A stretch of 64,000 nt of DNA from assembly GCF_902833905.1 (NCBI RefSeq), contig NZ_CADFGP010000005.1:124001-188000 (forward strand), given 5' to 3'. The translations under genes were made by a program, and so were the position numbers. A model generated the notes under the pieces. That model did no database searches and had not been told where the DNA came from. It saw only the letters and a list, made by a program, of their open reading frames with translations. The first letter of the stretch is position 1; each line of letters starts with the position of its first letter. Source of the DNA: Paraburkholderia tuberum STM678. Lineage in GTDB: Bacteria > Pseudomonadota > Gammaproteobacteria > Burkholderiales > Burkholderiaceae. Of the stretch, positions 17,014 to 26,124 are shown one piece after another.

Positions 17014-17802
17014 GTCCGTTGCCGCCTAACGGCTCTACCCGCCGCTACGCCTTGCGACGAGTTGTTGTGCGAGTCAAATTTCAACGCAGACCTGAACTCC
17101 GCCGCCAAGGGGCCGCTCTTCGCCGCTTGCGGAAGACCGCACCACGCGCGCCCGCCATCCGCCGCAACAGCGGCTAGAGAGCTTCCGCGCTTCACACAAT
17201 CGCCAAACGGTACGAAACCGGCAGTCTCATAATGACCAACCTGCGGTTCGGCAAGTCGGACTGGACCTTCGCCGACGCGGCAACGCTCACGGCGGTGCTT
17301 CTCGATCGGCTGCTTCATAACGCGGATCAGCGGAATCAGACCGGCATGCAGGAAATCGGCCGGCATCTTGTCGACCAGACGCGAACGGCCCTGTGCAAGC
17401 GGCTCGACCGCGCTCGAGATAGCACCAGCTGCGTTCCCGGAGCATTGATTCAGTCGCAATCGTTTGGCGTCCCTAATACTCGGATGCGTTGACGCTATGC
17501 AGACTACGAGCCTCGCCTCTCGACATTTGCCCATCCTGAACCTCTCGACGGATGCGATTGTTCTGGTTGGCAAGACGGTTGTTCACTTCGACGCGCCGGG
17601 GATGGTTGGCGGCCCATTGCCCCGCTTGCGATCGATGCGATGGCGAGTGTCCCGGCCATTGCGACGACGACACTGCCAATCAAGGTTTTGCGGCGCGCGG
17701 CAATCGAAACTCGCGAAGCGATCGCTGCATTTGTTGGCGCGCGAAGTAGTATTCTCGCAATGCACGCGGTCGACCGATCATCTGACTTGAGGAGCCGGGC
17801 CA
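17014..17802. other. Gene-poor scarred stretch
   Basis: No complete gene is visible over ~790 bp. It holds an IstB remnant (17199-17328) and some unconvincing short ORFs on both strands. The last bases (from ~17788) form the ribosome site of the NnrU gene (GAGGAG). It lies just downstream of the chimeric pseudogene and probably records the same rearrangement history. Confidence 0.5.
17199..17328 (+). mobile_element. IS21-type IstB ATPase, C-terminal remnant
   Basis: An open frame reads 'IAKRYETGSLIMTNLRFGKSD' then 'TFADAATLTAVLLDRLLHNA', a clear match to the C-terminal part of IstB helper ATPases (RYE.GS...TNL.FG.W...FAD.ATLTAALLDRLLHHA). The Walker motifs and the IstA gene are absent, and the sequence after 'LLHNA' no longer fits the family. 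It is a fossil of an IS21-family element. Confidence 0.7.
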
Positions 17803-18495
17803 ATGGAAAGCATCGACACACTCGTCGTGGCGGCATTCGCTTTTGTCGGCAGCCACTTTCTCCTGTCCCATCCGCTGCGGGCGGGTATGGTCCGGGCAAT
17901 CGGCGAACGGGGTGCGATGGGCGTCTATTCGCTGATTGCGATACTGACGTTCGGCTGGATGGTCGTGGCTTACGACAGGACGCCCGTCTCCGCGCCGCTA
18001 TGGCCGGCAGGCAATGCGCTGTGGGCGGTTGTGACCGTGCTCATGCTGATCGCGTCGATCCTTCTGATGGGCTCCCTGATCCGCAACCCGGCGTTGCCCA
18101 CCGGCGGCCGGCCCACCGCGTTTCCCGACGCGGCGCGCGGCGTGTACGCAGTGACCCGTCACCCGATGATGTGGTCGTTCGCGCTTTGGGGACTGTGCCA
18201 TATCGCCGTGTTCCCGGTCACCCGGAACATCGTGCTTGCCGGGGCGATCATCATCCTCGCGCTGGTCGGTGCCGCGCTACAGGACCGCAAGAAACGGCGG
18301 CTGCAACCCGATCTGTGGCCCGCATGGGAATCGAAGACGAGCTATCTGCCGTTCGCGGCGATCGCCGCCAACCGCGCGCGGCTGGGTGGGTTCGGCATGC
18401 ACGCGCTGGCGGGCGGCGTCGTTTTCTGGCTCGTCGCGACCTGGGCGCATATCCCGCTCTCCGGTTGGCCCGCGGGCATCTGGCGCTGGCTCTAG
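17803..18495 (+). CDS. NnrU-family membrane protein
   Basis: A protein of 230 residues with about six membrane segments. The order 'AAFAFVGSHFLLSHPLRAGMV', 'GERGAMGVYSLIAILTFGWMV', 'GVYAVTRHPMMWSFALWGLCH' and 'LQDRKKRR' is diagnostic of the NnrU family (RHPMMWSF is conserved). NnrU proteins are linked to nitric oxide/denitrification in some bacteria and resemble isoprenylcysteine methyltransferase-like membrane folds, but their function is not settled. The start is set by GAGGAG. No denitrification genes are nearby, so a specific role is not claimed. Confidence 0.85.
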   Translation: MESIDTLVVAAFAFVGSHFLLSHPLRAGMVRAIGERGAMGVYSLIAILTFGWMVVAYDRTPVSAPLWPAGNALWAVVTVLMLIASILLMGSLIRNPALPTGGRPTAFPDAARGVYAVTRHPMMWSFALWGLCHIAVFPVTRNIVLAGAIIILALVGAALQDRKKRRLQPDLWPAWESKTSYLPFAAIAANRARLGGFGMHALAGGVVFWLVATWAHIPLSGWPAGIWRWL

Positions 18496-18648
18496 CCGCA
18501 CGGTTCCACGAGATTTGTTCTCGTGGCGCAAGACTCTTTGTCCACGGTGTGTGTTCGAATTCGCGGCGGATGCGCCTACAGTGCCCTCCATCGGGTCCAT
18601 CGATTCGAACGGCCAGCAGGCCGGATCAATCACACTGTGAGACAAACC

Positions 18649-19356
18649 ATGAGCACTTCCAAAGTCGTCATCGTCACCGGCGCATCGCAAGGCATCGGCG
18701 CTGAAACCGTCAAAGCCTTCCGCGCGCAGGGGCATCGTGTCGTCGCCACGGCTCGTTCCATCGCACCGGCCGTCGAGGCCGACTATGTCGCCGTGGCCGG
18801 CGACATCGGCGACGCCGCTAGCGCCCGCCGCGTCGTCGACGCTGCCGTCGAGCACTTCGGACGTGTCGATACGCTCGTCAACAACGCGGGAATCTTCATC
18901 GCGAAGCCGTTCACGCAGTACACCGCCGAAGACTACGCGGCGATCCTGAACGTCAACCTGAACGGCTTCTTTTACATTACCCAGTACGCGATCGACGCGA
19001 TGCAGAAGCACGGCAGCGGTCACGTGGTCAGCATTACCACGACGCTCGCCGAAAAGGCGAACAGCAAGGTTCCGTCGGTGCTCGCGTCGTTGACGAAGGG
19101 CGGCCTGAATGCCGCGACGCGTTCGCTCGCCATCGAATATGCGCGCGCCGGTATCCGCGCCAACGCGGTGTCGCCCGGCATCATCAAGTCGCCGATGCAT
19201 CCCGCCGAATCACACGCGACGCTCGCCGGGATGCACCCGGTCGGGCGCATGGGCGACATGAGCGACATCGTCAATGCGATCCTCTATCTCGACTCCGCAC
19301 CGTTCGTGACCGGCGAGATCCTGCATGTGGACGGCGGCCAGAGCGCAGGCCAGTAA
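18649..19356 (+). CDS. SDR-fold protein lacking the catalytic Tyr (paralogue 1)
   Basis: A protein of 235 residues. The nucleotide loop TGASQGIG, 'NNAGIF', 'GIRANAVSPG' and the C-terminal 'GGQSAG' show the short-chain dehydrogenase fold. However, the YxxxK motif reads 'ASLTK', so the catalytic Tyr is replaced by Ala, and the Ser site reads 'SITTT'. It may bind NAD(P) without normal dehydrogenase chemistry, or use other residues. A close paralogue with the same loss lies at 39629-40339. A RidA gene follows after 140 bp. The start at 18649 is preferred because homology begins there. Confidence 0.8.
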   Translation: MSTSKVVIVTGASQGIGAETVKAFRAQGHRVVATARSIAPAVEADYVAVAGDIGDAASARRVVDAAVEHFGRVDTLVNNAGIFIAKPFTQYTAEDYAAILNVNLNGFFYITQYAIDAMQKHGSGHVVSITTTLAEKANSKVPSVLASLTKGGLNAATRSLAIEYARAGIRANAVSPGIIKSPMHPAESHATLAGMHPVGRMGDMSDIVNAILYLDSAPFVTGEILHVDGGQSAGQ

Positions 19357-19496
19357 ATGGTCTGGCGTCACCCGCACTCGCCCGGCAAGCCGATCCACAC
19401 CCGCACCCATGACGCGATTGATCGTCAGTGCGGGTGTCCGCACATTGCGCGCATGATCTGATTCGCGCGCTCGACGCCACACTCAAGGAGCCCACC

Positions 19497-19961
19497 ATGT
19501 CCGTCCAACAGAAACTCGCAGAACTCGGTCTCGAACTGCCCTCGCCTCCGCAGCCGCTGGGCAGCTATACGGCTGTCAGCGAAGCCGGAAACCTGCTTTT
19601 CATCTCGGGACAGGTGCCGCTGTCCGACGGCAAAATGGTCTATTCCGGGCGTGTCGGCGAGAACCTGACGCTCGAAGAGGGCCGCAAGGCTGCCCAACTC
19701 GCGGCGCTCAACGTACTCGCGCAGATCTCGCGTCATCTCGGCGGTTTCGAGCGCCTGCATCACATCGTTCGCGTCGAGGGGCACGTCAGTTCCGCCGATG
19801 GATTCTACGGGCAGCCTGCCGTGGTCGACGGCGCTTCGGATCTGTTCGCCGCCGTGCTCGGCGACAAAGCGGGACATGCGCGTTCAGCGTTCTCGCATAG
19901 CCAGGGTCCCGCCGACGCCGCTGTCGTGATCGTCGTCATCGCCGAAATCCTGCCCGCCTGA
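19497..19961 (+). CDS. RidA/YjgF-family protein
   Basis: A protein of 154 residues. It carries the pattern of the larger RidA subfamily: 'LGLELPSPPQPLGSYTAVSEAGNLLFISGQVPL' (read in two parts), 'GRKAAQLAALNVLAQI' and a late 'RSAF' with the Arg that, in active RidA, binds the imine/enamine substrate. RidA deaminates reactive 2-aminoacrylate-like intermediates; related groups have other roles. The ribosome site AAGGAG precedes the ATG. It follows the Tyr-less SDR and faces a decayed thiamine-diphosphate enzyme gene. Confidence 0.82.
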   Translation: MSVQQKLAELGLELPSPPQPLGSYTAVSEAGNLLFISGQVPLSDGKMVYSGRVGENLTLEEGRKAAQLAALNVLAQISRHLGGFERLHHIVRVEGHVSSADGFYGQPAVVDGASDLFAAVLGDKAGHARSAFSHSQGPADAAVVIVVIAEILPA

Positions 19962-20056
19962 TCGACGCGCGCCAGGCGTGACGCACGCCCTTCCCGCTTG
20001 GCGGCGCGGGCCTCGAAACGCCTCCAAACGTGCTTGCCGCCAGCCTCCCGCTGATC

Positions 20057-20302
20057 GCGAGACGGGATGAAAGGCCCGGTGATCATCTCCGCATAGCTTT
20101 GTCCCGGCCCGACCATGGGAAACACATCGGCGTTCTGGTCGATCATGACTTCGAGGAACGCCGGTCCGGCGAATTCGATGAACGCCCTGAGTTTCTGTTC
20201 CAGTTCAGCGAGCGATTCGTCGGCGCGGCGGTCGGTTACGACGAAGCGGCTTCGGATGGCGGCGGCAATCGCGCCGCGGCCCATGCCTGGCGTCAGCGAT
20301 CC
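20057..20302 (-). pseudogene. Thiamine-diphosphate enzyme (acetolactate synthase-like), C-terminal remnant
   Basis: The frame gives 'ELEQKLRAFIEFAGPAFLEVMID' (in part) followed by 'VFPMVGPGQSYAEMITGPFIPSR', the usual end of large acetolactate synthase-type subunits (PAFLEV.ID....FPMV.PG....EMI). The cofactor-binding domains are missing: upstream DNA runs at once into the small HMA-like gene at 20337. The frame continues past the normal end to a stop at 19805 inside the RidA gene, which also fits decay. It is a gene fossil. Confidence 0.65.
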
Positions 20303-20336
20303 GCCCGCCGCGATCCGCGCGCGGGCGTCGTTGGAG

Positions 20337-20537
20337 TCACCACTCCTCGACGGCCACTTCGTAGTTGTCGTCGTAGAACGCGACGAGAAACTCCTCGGGC
20401 ATCAGCCACGAGTCGACGCTCACGCTTTGCGTGCCAACGTCGACCTCGACTTTCGCGTCGGGATCGACCGATTTCATCGCATGCTCGAGCTTGGTCACAT
20501 CATCTGCACGGATTTCAGTTTTCATCGAGAACTTCAT
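20337..20537 (-). CDS. Small HMA-like protein without the metal-binding Cys pair
   Basis: A protein of 66 residues. The layout 'DVTKLEHAMKSVDPDAKVEVDVGTQSVSVDS' (read in two parts) followed by a short helix and 'DDNYEVAVEEW' resembles the beta-alpha-beta-beta-alpha-beta heavy-metal-associated domain, where 'V..V.....V.VD..T..V.V' is typical. The CxxC that binds Cu or other metals is absent and the protein is very acidic. A strong ribosome site (GGGAGGTG) supports real expression. It lies 48 bp after an MFS gene on the same strand. Function unknown; a metal-free interaction module is possible. Confidence 0.6.
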   Translation of the reverse strand: MKFSMKTEIRADDVTKLEHAMKSVDPDAKVEVDVGTQSVSVDSWLMPEEFLVAFYDDNYEVAVEEW

Positions 20538-20585
20538 GTTTCACCTCCCCAGTCAGCAACGTTCGAACCAGGCGGCGGCTCGCGA

Positions 20586-21815
20586 TCAATCCCGGCTCGC
20601 CTGAACCTCGACCACCGTCCCGCGAGGCGTGCCGATCCAGTGAATCGCGGCGGCGAGAATGCCGAGCGCGATACCGAACGCGACGATGCCCGTCCAGCAA
20701 TAGCGTGTCATCAACCAGCCGCTGACCGTCGCACCGAGCGCACCGCCGAAAAAGGTGGCCGTCATATAAAGACTATTGATGCGGCCCTGCGCTTTCGGAT
20801 CGACCGCGAACGCGCGGGTCTGGTTCGATACGAGACCGGACTGCACGCCGATATCGAGCACGATCACGCCCACGATCAACAGCGTCAGCGAGTTCGCCGC
20901 GCCCGACAGCAGCAGATACGCGAGCGTGACGATGCCGATACTAGCGCCGATCACCTTGCGGAATCCGATGCGATCGGTCGCATTGCCGCCGAGTGAAGCG
21001 GCGAACGCGCCGGCCGCGCCGATCACGCCGAAGCCGCCTGCCCATGCACTGCCGAGATGCCACGGTCCGCTCGCGAGAAGCGCGGCGAGATTGACCCAGA
21101 ACGCATTGAAGCAGGCCCACAGCAAGGCCTGGATCAGCATCGATTCCCGGATCGGCCGATTGTCCCTCGCGAGCGGCCACAGCGAAGCGAGCAGGCGCCC
21201 ATAGGAGAGATTCGTCGACGGCACGCCGCGCGGCAGCAGGGCCGCGGCCGCGATCCAGACCGGCACCATGAAGGCCGCTTCGGCGACGTACACCGCGCGC
21301 CATCCATACGCCGTACCGATCACGCCGGCGATGGTACGGCCGCTCAGGATGCCGACCATGATCCCGCTCACGACGGTGCCGACGTTACGCCCGCGCTCGC
21401 TTGGCAACGACATCACGGCGGCGAACGGCACCAGCTGCTGCGGAACGCAGCTCACGATGCCGAGGCCGAACGACGCCGCGACGAGCGCCCAGATGCCGGG
21501 CGCGACGGCCGCGGCGACGCCGAACACGCAGGCGAGCGCGATCTGGATCAGCACGAGCTTGCGGCGATCGAACCGGTCGCCGAGCGGCAACAGCAACGCG
21601 AGCCCGCTCGAAAAACCGAGCAGTGCCGCGGCGGCGACGAGATCGACGGTCGTCACGTCGACGCGCAGACCCGCGGCGATCAGCGGCAGGATCGGCTGCG
21701 TGCAGTAAATGTTGGTGATCACCGCGCCGGCGATGATCGCCATCATGACGATCTTGCCGCGCGATGCGAATGCGGGCGTGGCGGCACTATCGGCTAAGTG
21801 GGTTGAGTCGCGCAT
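20586..21815 (-). CDS. MFS transporter (DHA1/YnfM-like)
   Basis: A protein of 409 residues with about twelve membrane segments. Features are 'TNIYCTQPILPLIAAGL' at the start, the loop 'PLGDRFDRRKLVL' and the second-half loop 'GNATDRIGFRKVIG'. This pattern is common in drug/arabinose-type exporters of the DHA1 group. The start at 21815 is set by AAGGAG. The gene lies between the efflux operon end (21908) and the small HMA-like gene. Its substrate cannot be predicted. Confidence 0.85.
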   Translation of the reverse strand: MRDSTHLADSAATPAFASRGKIVMMAIIAGAVITNIYCTQPILPLIAAGLRVDVTTVDLVAAAALLGFSSGLALLLPLGDRFDRRKLVLIQIALACVFGVAAAVAPGIWALVAASFGLGIVSCVPQQLVPFAAVMSLPSERGRNVGTVVSGIMVGILSGRTIAGVIGTAYGWRAVYVAEAAFMVPVWIAAAALLPRGVPSTNLSYGRLLASLWPLARDNRPIRESMLIQALLWACFNAFWVNLAALLASGPWHLGSAWAGGFGVIGAAGAFAASLGGNATDRIGFRKVIGASIGIVTLAYLLLSGAANSLTLLIVGVIVLDIGVQSGLVSNQTRAFAVDPKAQGRINSLYMTATFFGGALGATVSGWLMTRYCWTGIVAFGIALGILAAAIHWIGTPRGTVVEVQASRD

Positions 21816-21907
21816 GACCAGCTCCTTGTTGTTCGTTCGCTCCGGTATTCGCAGCGACATGCCGCGATCCGGGTTCCAGTTTTGAACGGCGAGCGGCCCG
21901 TTGCCCG

Positions 21908-23431
21908 TTATCCGCCGTAGGTCGACTCCCATCCCCCTCCGAGCGCTTTACAGAGCGTGATCAGATTGGTCGCGGCGGTGGCTTTGCTCTTCTGCAGATT
22001 GCTCTGCGCTTCGAGCAATTGCCGCTGCACGTTCAGCACGTCGAGATAGTCGAGCGCGCCCGCCTTGTAGCGTTCCCGCGCAACGGCTAGCGCGCGCTCG
22101 TTCATGCTGACGGCCGTGGCGAGCCGATCGCGGCGGCGTTGTTCGGCGTCGTAGGTGACGAGCGAATCGTCGACTTCCCGCCACGCGCGTAGCACCGTCT
22201 GCCGGTAGACGATTGCGGCTTCCTGTTGTTGTGCTTCACGCAGTTCAAGCGTGCCCTTCAGACGGCCTCCCTCGAATATCGGCAACGAAATCGAAGGCCC
22301 AACGACGAACTGCCCGGACGCCCAACTGGCGAGATTCGACAATTGAAGACTCTGAAACCCCGCGCTGCCGTTCAGCGTGATGCGTGGATAGAAATCGGCC
22401 TTCGCGACGCCGACGGTCGCGGTTGCAGCATGCAGGTCCGCCTCCGCCTTGCGGATATCGGGCCGGCGCTGCACGAGCTCGGACGGAAAGCCGATCGGCA
22501 CCTGCGCGGGCAGCACCGGCACCTCGCGCGGTTCGGCAAGCGTCTGCCGCAGCGCACCGGGTTCCTGCCCGAGCAGCAGCCCGATCGCGTTGATGGTGGT
22601 CTCGCAGTGCGACTCCAGCGTCGGAATCAGGCTTTCGATGTTTTCCACCTGCGCGGCAGCGTTCGACACGTCGAGATCGGTCGTGACGCCTTCATGCGCG
22701 CGAACCCGCGTGAGCTTCAGCACATCGTTGGCGATGTCGAGGTTCTGTGTCGCGATCTGCAGCAGATCCTGCGTGTGGCGCAGCTCGATATAGTCGCGCG
22801 CCAGTTCCGCGCGCGCGCTCAACAGCACCGCGTTGCGGTCCTCGTACGAGGCCTGGGACAGCGCGCTCGCCGCTTCGACGCTGCGTCGCACGTGCCCCCA
22901 CAGATCGATCTCCCACGACGCATCGAACCCGGCCTGATACAGGTTATAGGCGGGCGAGCCCGCCGAGCCCGGCAACGGGGCCACGCCGAGCGGCGCGCTG
23001 CCGGAAGCCGATTGCGGCTGACTTTGCGTCGGCGTGACGCCGAGCAGCGACAGGATGCCGTTTTCGCTGCCGCGTTCGCGGTTGTACGAGGCGGCGCCGT
23101 CGAGCGTCGGGTATTCGGCGGCGCCGGCAACGCGCCGCTCGGCCCGGCTTTGCAGCAAACGCGCGGAGGCCGCGGCCACGTCGAGGTTGGCGTCGGCCAG
23201 TTGCTTTTCCAACTGGTTCAGTACCGGATCGTTGAACAGCGTCCACCAATCCGGACCGAACTGGGCTTCCATCGCCCGGCTCGGCGACTGCGCGGTTTGC
23301 GTGCGCTCGAAGACCTGCGGCGTGGCCGTCTGTGGACGTACGAAATCCGGACCCACCGTGCACGCCGTCAGCGCGACACAGGTCAGAAGCGCCGCGACGA
23401 TCGCGCGCGCAGAGTATTGGCTCGTGTTCAT
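21908..23431 (-). CDS. Outer-membrane efflux lipoprotein (NodT family), efflux set 1
   Basis: A protein of 507 residues. The signal peptide ends in a lipobox (LTAC), so the mature protein is lipid-anchored through Cys24. Two TolC-type repeats follow, with typical 'GPDFVRPQ', 'WWTLFNDPVLN', 'DLWGHVRRSVEAA', 'LLGQEPG', 'LVQRRPDIRKAEADL' and 'LSLPIFEGGRLKGTLE'-like segments. It forms the outer-membrane channel of the tripartite pump. Its ATG overlaps the stop of the HlyD-type gene by four bases (23428-23431), so the two are coupled. Confidence 0.92.
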   Translation of the reverse strand: MNTSQYSARAIVAALLTCVALTACTVGPDFVRPQTATPQVFERTQTAQSPSRAMEAQFGPDWWTLFNDPVLNQLEKQLADANLDVAAASARLLQSRAERRVAGAAEYPTLDGAASYNRERGSENGILSLLGVTPTQSQPQSASGSAPLGVAPLPGSAGSPAYNLYQAGFDASWEIDLWGHVRRSVEAASALSQASYEDRNAVLLSARAELARDYIELRHTQDLLQIATQNLDIANDVLKLTRVRAHEGVTTDLDVSNAAAQVENIESLIPTLESHCETTINAIGLLLGQEPGALRQTLAEPREVPVLPAQVPIGFPSELVQRRPDIRKAEADLHAATATVGVAKADFYPRITLNGSAGFQSLQLSNLASWASGQFVVGPSISLPIFEGGRLKGTLELREAQQQEAAIVYRQTVLRAWREVDDSLVTYDAEQRRRDRLATAVSMNERALAVARERYKAGALDYLDVLNVQRQLLEAQSNLQKSKATAATNLITLCKALGGGWESTYGG

Positions 23432-24504
23432 TCTTTTTCCGCTCCCTCGGCCGTCGCTTCGCCACTGTGGCCCACCACGACGTCCGCTTCGACCGAGAGG
23501 CCCACACTCAATGCCGATGCACTCGCCTGGCCGCGATCGATCGTGATCTTGACGGGCACCCGCTGCACGACCTTCGTGAAGTTGCCGGTGGCGTTGTCGG
23601 GCGCGATCGGCGCAAAGCTGACGCCGGTCGCCGGCGCGAGGCTATCGACACGGCCGCGGATCACTACGCCGGCCAGGCTATCCACCGTCACGCGTACGCT
23701 TTCGCCCGGTCGCATATTGCTGATCTGGCTCTCCTGGAAGTTGGCGACCACGTACGCGTCCGACAGCGGCACGATCGCCAGGACCGGTGCGCCGGGCGTC
23801 ACGAATGCGCCGACCCGCGCCGAACGGCGGCCGACTTTGCCGTCGACGGGCGCGCGTATCTCCGTGTACGAGAGGTTGAGCTTCGCCTGCTCGAGCACCG
23901 CCTCGGCGTGTTCCAGCGCGCCCGCGGCCTTGTCGCGCTGCGTGCGCAGCACGTCCAGATTCTGCTCGGTGGCCAGCAAAGCCGCCTGGTCGTGCGACTG
24001 CTGCGCAAGCTGCTGAGCGAGCGTGCTCGAAGCGCGTTGTTGTTCCTGCGCCGTCCCCGCGCCGGCGTCGGACAGATTCTGGTAGCGCGACGCGTTGGCC
24101 CGCGCAAAACCGGTCGATGCGTCGTCGGCGCGCAGCGTCGCGCGCGCCTGCTCGACCAGTGACGGCTGCCGCGTAATCTCCGCATCGAAGTTCGCCACCG
24201 ACGCCTTCGCCGCGACCACTTCCGCCTCGGCGCTCATCAACGCCGCGCGAAAGTCGCGGTCATCGATGCGCACGAGCAGTTGGCCCGCTTTCACGTCCTC
24301 GTTGTCGTTGACCAGTACGTCCGTGATCTGGCCCGGGACGCGCGGCGCGACGAGCGTGAAGTCTGCGGTGACGTAGGCGTCGTTGGTGGACTCGGTATTC
24401 GGGCTCGCGAGCAGCCTCGTACAGCCCCATGCGGCGAGGCCGACGACGCCGATGACCGCGGCAGCACGAAAGATCTTCAATGGGGATGGCATAGTCGATG
24501 ACAT
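23428..24504 (-). CDS. HlyD/EmrA-type membrane fusion protein, efflux set 1
   Basis: A protein of 358 residues with one N-terminal membrane anchor (residues ~10-30), then 'NTESTNDAYVTADFTLVAPRVPGQI' marking the first lipoyl half, a coiled-coil hairpin (~residues 80-190) and the barrel domain ('RAPVDGKVGRRSARVGAFVTPG', 'PGESVRVTVDSL'). It links the inner-membrane DHA2 pump to the outer-membrane lipoprotein. Its start lies 12 bp after the pump's stop and its end overlaps the lipoprotein start. Confidence 0.92.
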   Translation of the reverse strand: MSSTMPSPLKIFRAAAVIGVVGLAAWGCTRLLASPNTESTNDAYVTADFTLVAPRVPGQITDVLVNDNEDVKAGQLLVRIDDRDFRAALMSAEAEVVAAKASVANFDAEITRQPSLVEQARATLRADDASTGFARANASRYQNLSDAGAGTAQEQQRASSTLAQQLAQQSHDQAALLATEQNLDVLRTQRDKAAGALEHAEAVLEQAKLNLSYTEIRAPVDGKVGRRSARVGAFVTPGAPVLAIVPLSDAYVVANFQESQISNMRPGESVRVTVDSLAGVVIRGRVDSLAPATGVSFAPIAPDNATGNFTKVVQRVPVKITIDRGQASASALSVGLSVEADVVVGHSGEATAEGAEKE

Positions 24505-24516
24505 GGGAATCGTTCC

Positions 24517-26124
24517 TCAATGCGAAGCAGGCGGCGTCGTGCTCCACGGCGGATAGATGCGCACCGGCAGCACTGGAACCAGCAGAAGAAGCGCAACGGC
24601 GACACACGCCATCACGCGGTACAGATCGGCGGAAGTCAGAACGACCGCCTGTTCGTGGATCCGGTGCGCGAGCTGACCCAGACCGTAGTCCGCGCCGACG
24701 CCCTGGTTCGCCATCAGTGGGCGGTTGCCCAACTGGTCGACCAGCATGCTCGAATGGAAATGCTCGCGCGCGGTCCCCACACTTTCGATGAGCCCGCTCG
24801 CCACCGCCGCGGAAAACGTCTTCAGGGAATTGAACATCGCCGAAGCAAACGGACCCTCGGTGGGCGGCAGCCCCGTCGTCACGCCCATCAGGATCGACAT
24901 GATCACCATCGGCTGCGCGACGATCTGCAACGATTGCAGCAGGTAGAAATTGTCGCGAATCCACTCGGTCGTGATGAAGCTTCCCATCGCGCAGGTCACG
25001 AACATCAGCGCGAGACCCGTGGCGATTACCCAGCGGTGATCGGCGCGGCGCGTGTTCAGCAAAGCGGCCGTCAGCGGCAGCGTGATCAACAGCGGCACGG
25101 CCAGAAACAACGACAGCGGCGCGGTCTGCAGCGGGCGGTACGTATGGACTATCGCGAGATACTGGGCCGGTATTGCCGCCATGCCCACCAGCAGGATCAC
25201 GGTGCCGAGCAAGGTCGATAGTGCATGCGTGAAATTCCTGCGCGCAAGCAGTTGAAGCTTGAAAAACGGCACCGGCTGACACCATTCGTTGACGAGAAAT
25301 GCAACGAGCAGCGGCGCCCCCGCGCCGAACATCACGCGAATGAACCCCGAATCGAACCAGTCGAGACGATCGCCCTGCAAAAGACCGATCACCAGCATCG
25401 CGATGGCGGGAAATCCGGTCACGAAGCCGATCCAGTCGAACGAGCGAAACCGCTCGAGCTTCATCGGGTCCGCGGGAAGCCCCCGCTGAATGGCGATGCA
25501 GCACAGCACGCCGAGCGGAACGATCTGCCAGAACGCCATGCGCCAGCTGACGAACTCCGTCCACAACGCGGCGAGCGGCGTGCCGAGGGCCGGCCCGAAG
25601 GTCGCTGTCAGCGCATAGCCGGCGAGGCCATACAGCTTGAGATTGGGCGGCAGATAGCGCAGCGCCACGATGATCAGCATCGGCGGAAGACTTCCGCCCG
25701 CGATTCCCTGCAGGATGCGCAACACGTACAGCGTCGGCAGGTTCGGGGCGAACGGGCACAGCAAGCCGAAGAACATCGTCGCGAGTACGGCGCCGATCGT
25801 GAACCGCTTCAGCGTGAACGTGATGCCGAACCACGGCGCAAACACCATCGTCGCGACGTTCGCTGCTTCGAACAGCGAAGTGAGCCAGGTGCCGTCGTCA
25901 TGTCCGATCAGGAACGCGCCCTGGATATCGGCCAGCGCGGCCGCGGTGACCTGCTCGTTCAGGATCGCCAGCAACGACGCGAACAGCATGCCGACGAGCC
26001 CGAGCGCAATACGCCTGGTAAAAGCCAACTGCGCAGGAGCCGTCCGGGGCGGCGCCGCTACCACGCGTACAGGATTGCGTTCCAGCGATCGCGGGATACT
26101 CGGCGCTTCCGGTTCAGTCGTCAT
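24517..26124 (-). CDS. DHA2-family MFS efflux pump, efflux set 1
   Basis: A protein of 535 residues with about fourteen hydrophobic segments. The segments 'LNEQVTAAALADIQGAFLIG', 'DDGTWLTSLFEAANVATMVFAPWFG' and 'RILQGIAGGSLPPMLIIVALR' are typical of EmrB/QacA-type pumps, with the D-G-T-W-L pattern common in the FarB/EmrB branch. The ATG at 26124 is preferred to a GTG nine bases upstream. It is the first gene of the three-gene operon. No local regulator is adjacent; a perfect palindrome 230 bp upstream (26357-26381) is the only candidate control site. Confidence 0.9.
   Translation of the reverse strand: MTTEPEAPSIPRSLERNPVRVVAAPPRTAPAQLAFTRRIALGLVGMLFASLLAILNEQVTAAALADIQGAFLIGHDDGTWLTSLFEAANVATMVFAPWFGITFTLKRFTIGAVLATMFFGLLCPFAPNLPTLYVLRILQGIAGGSLPPMLIIVALRYLPPNLKLYGLAGYALTATFGPALGTPLAALWTEFVSWRMAFWQIVPLGVLCCIAIQRGLPADPMKLERFRSFDWIGFVTGFPAIAMLVIGLLQGDRLDWFDSGFIRVMFGAGAPLLVAFLVNEWCQPVPFFKLQLLARRNFTHALSTLLGTVILLVGMAAIPAQYLAIVHTYRPLQTAPLSLFLAVPLLITLPLTAALLNTRRADHRWVIATGLALMFVTCAMGSFITTEWIRDNFYLLQSLQIVAQPMVIMSILMGVTTGLPPTEGPFASAMFNSLKTFSAAVASGLIESVGTAREHFHSSMLVDQLGNRPLMANQGVGADYGLGQLAHRIHEQAVVLTSADLYRVMACVAVALLLLVPVLPVRIYPPWSTTPPASH

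Noticed and set aside
17010..17573. A 187-codon leftward ORF over the IstB remnant
   Set aside because: No motif, and the opposite strand shows a clear IstB fragment.
22226..24016. A 596-codon rightward ORF opposite the first efflux set
   Set aside because: Antisense shadow of the NodT-type lipoprotein and HlyD genes in GC-rich DNA.
24260..25834. A 524-codon leftward ORF overlapping the DHA2 pump and HlyD genes
   Set aside because: It is Arg/Ala/His-rich with no motif; the overlapping frames encode clear pump and adaptor proteins.
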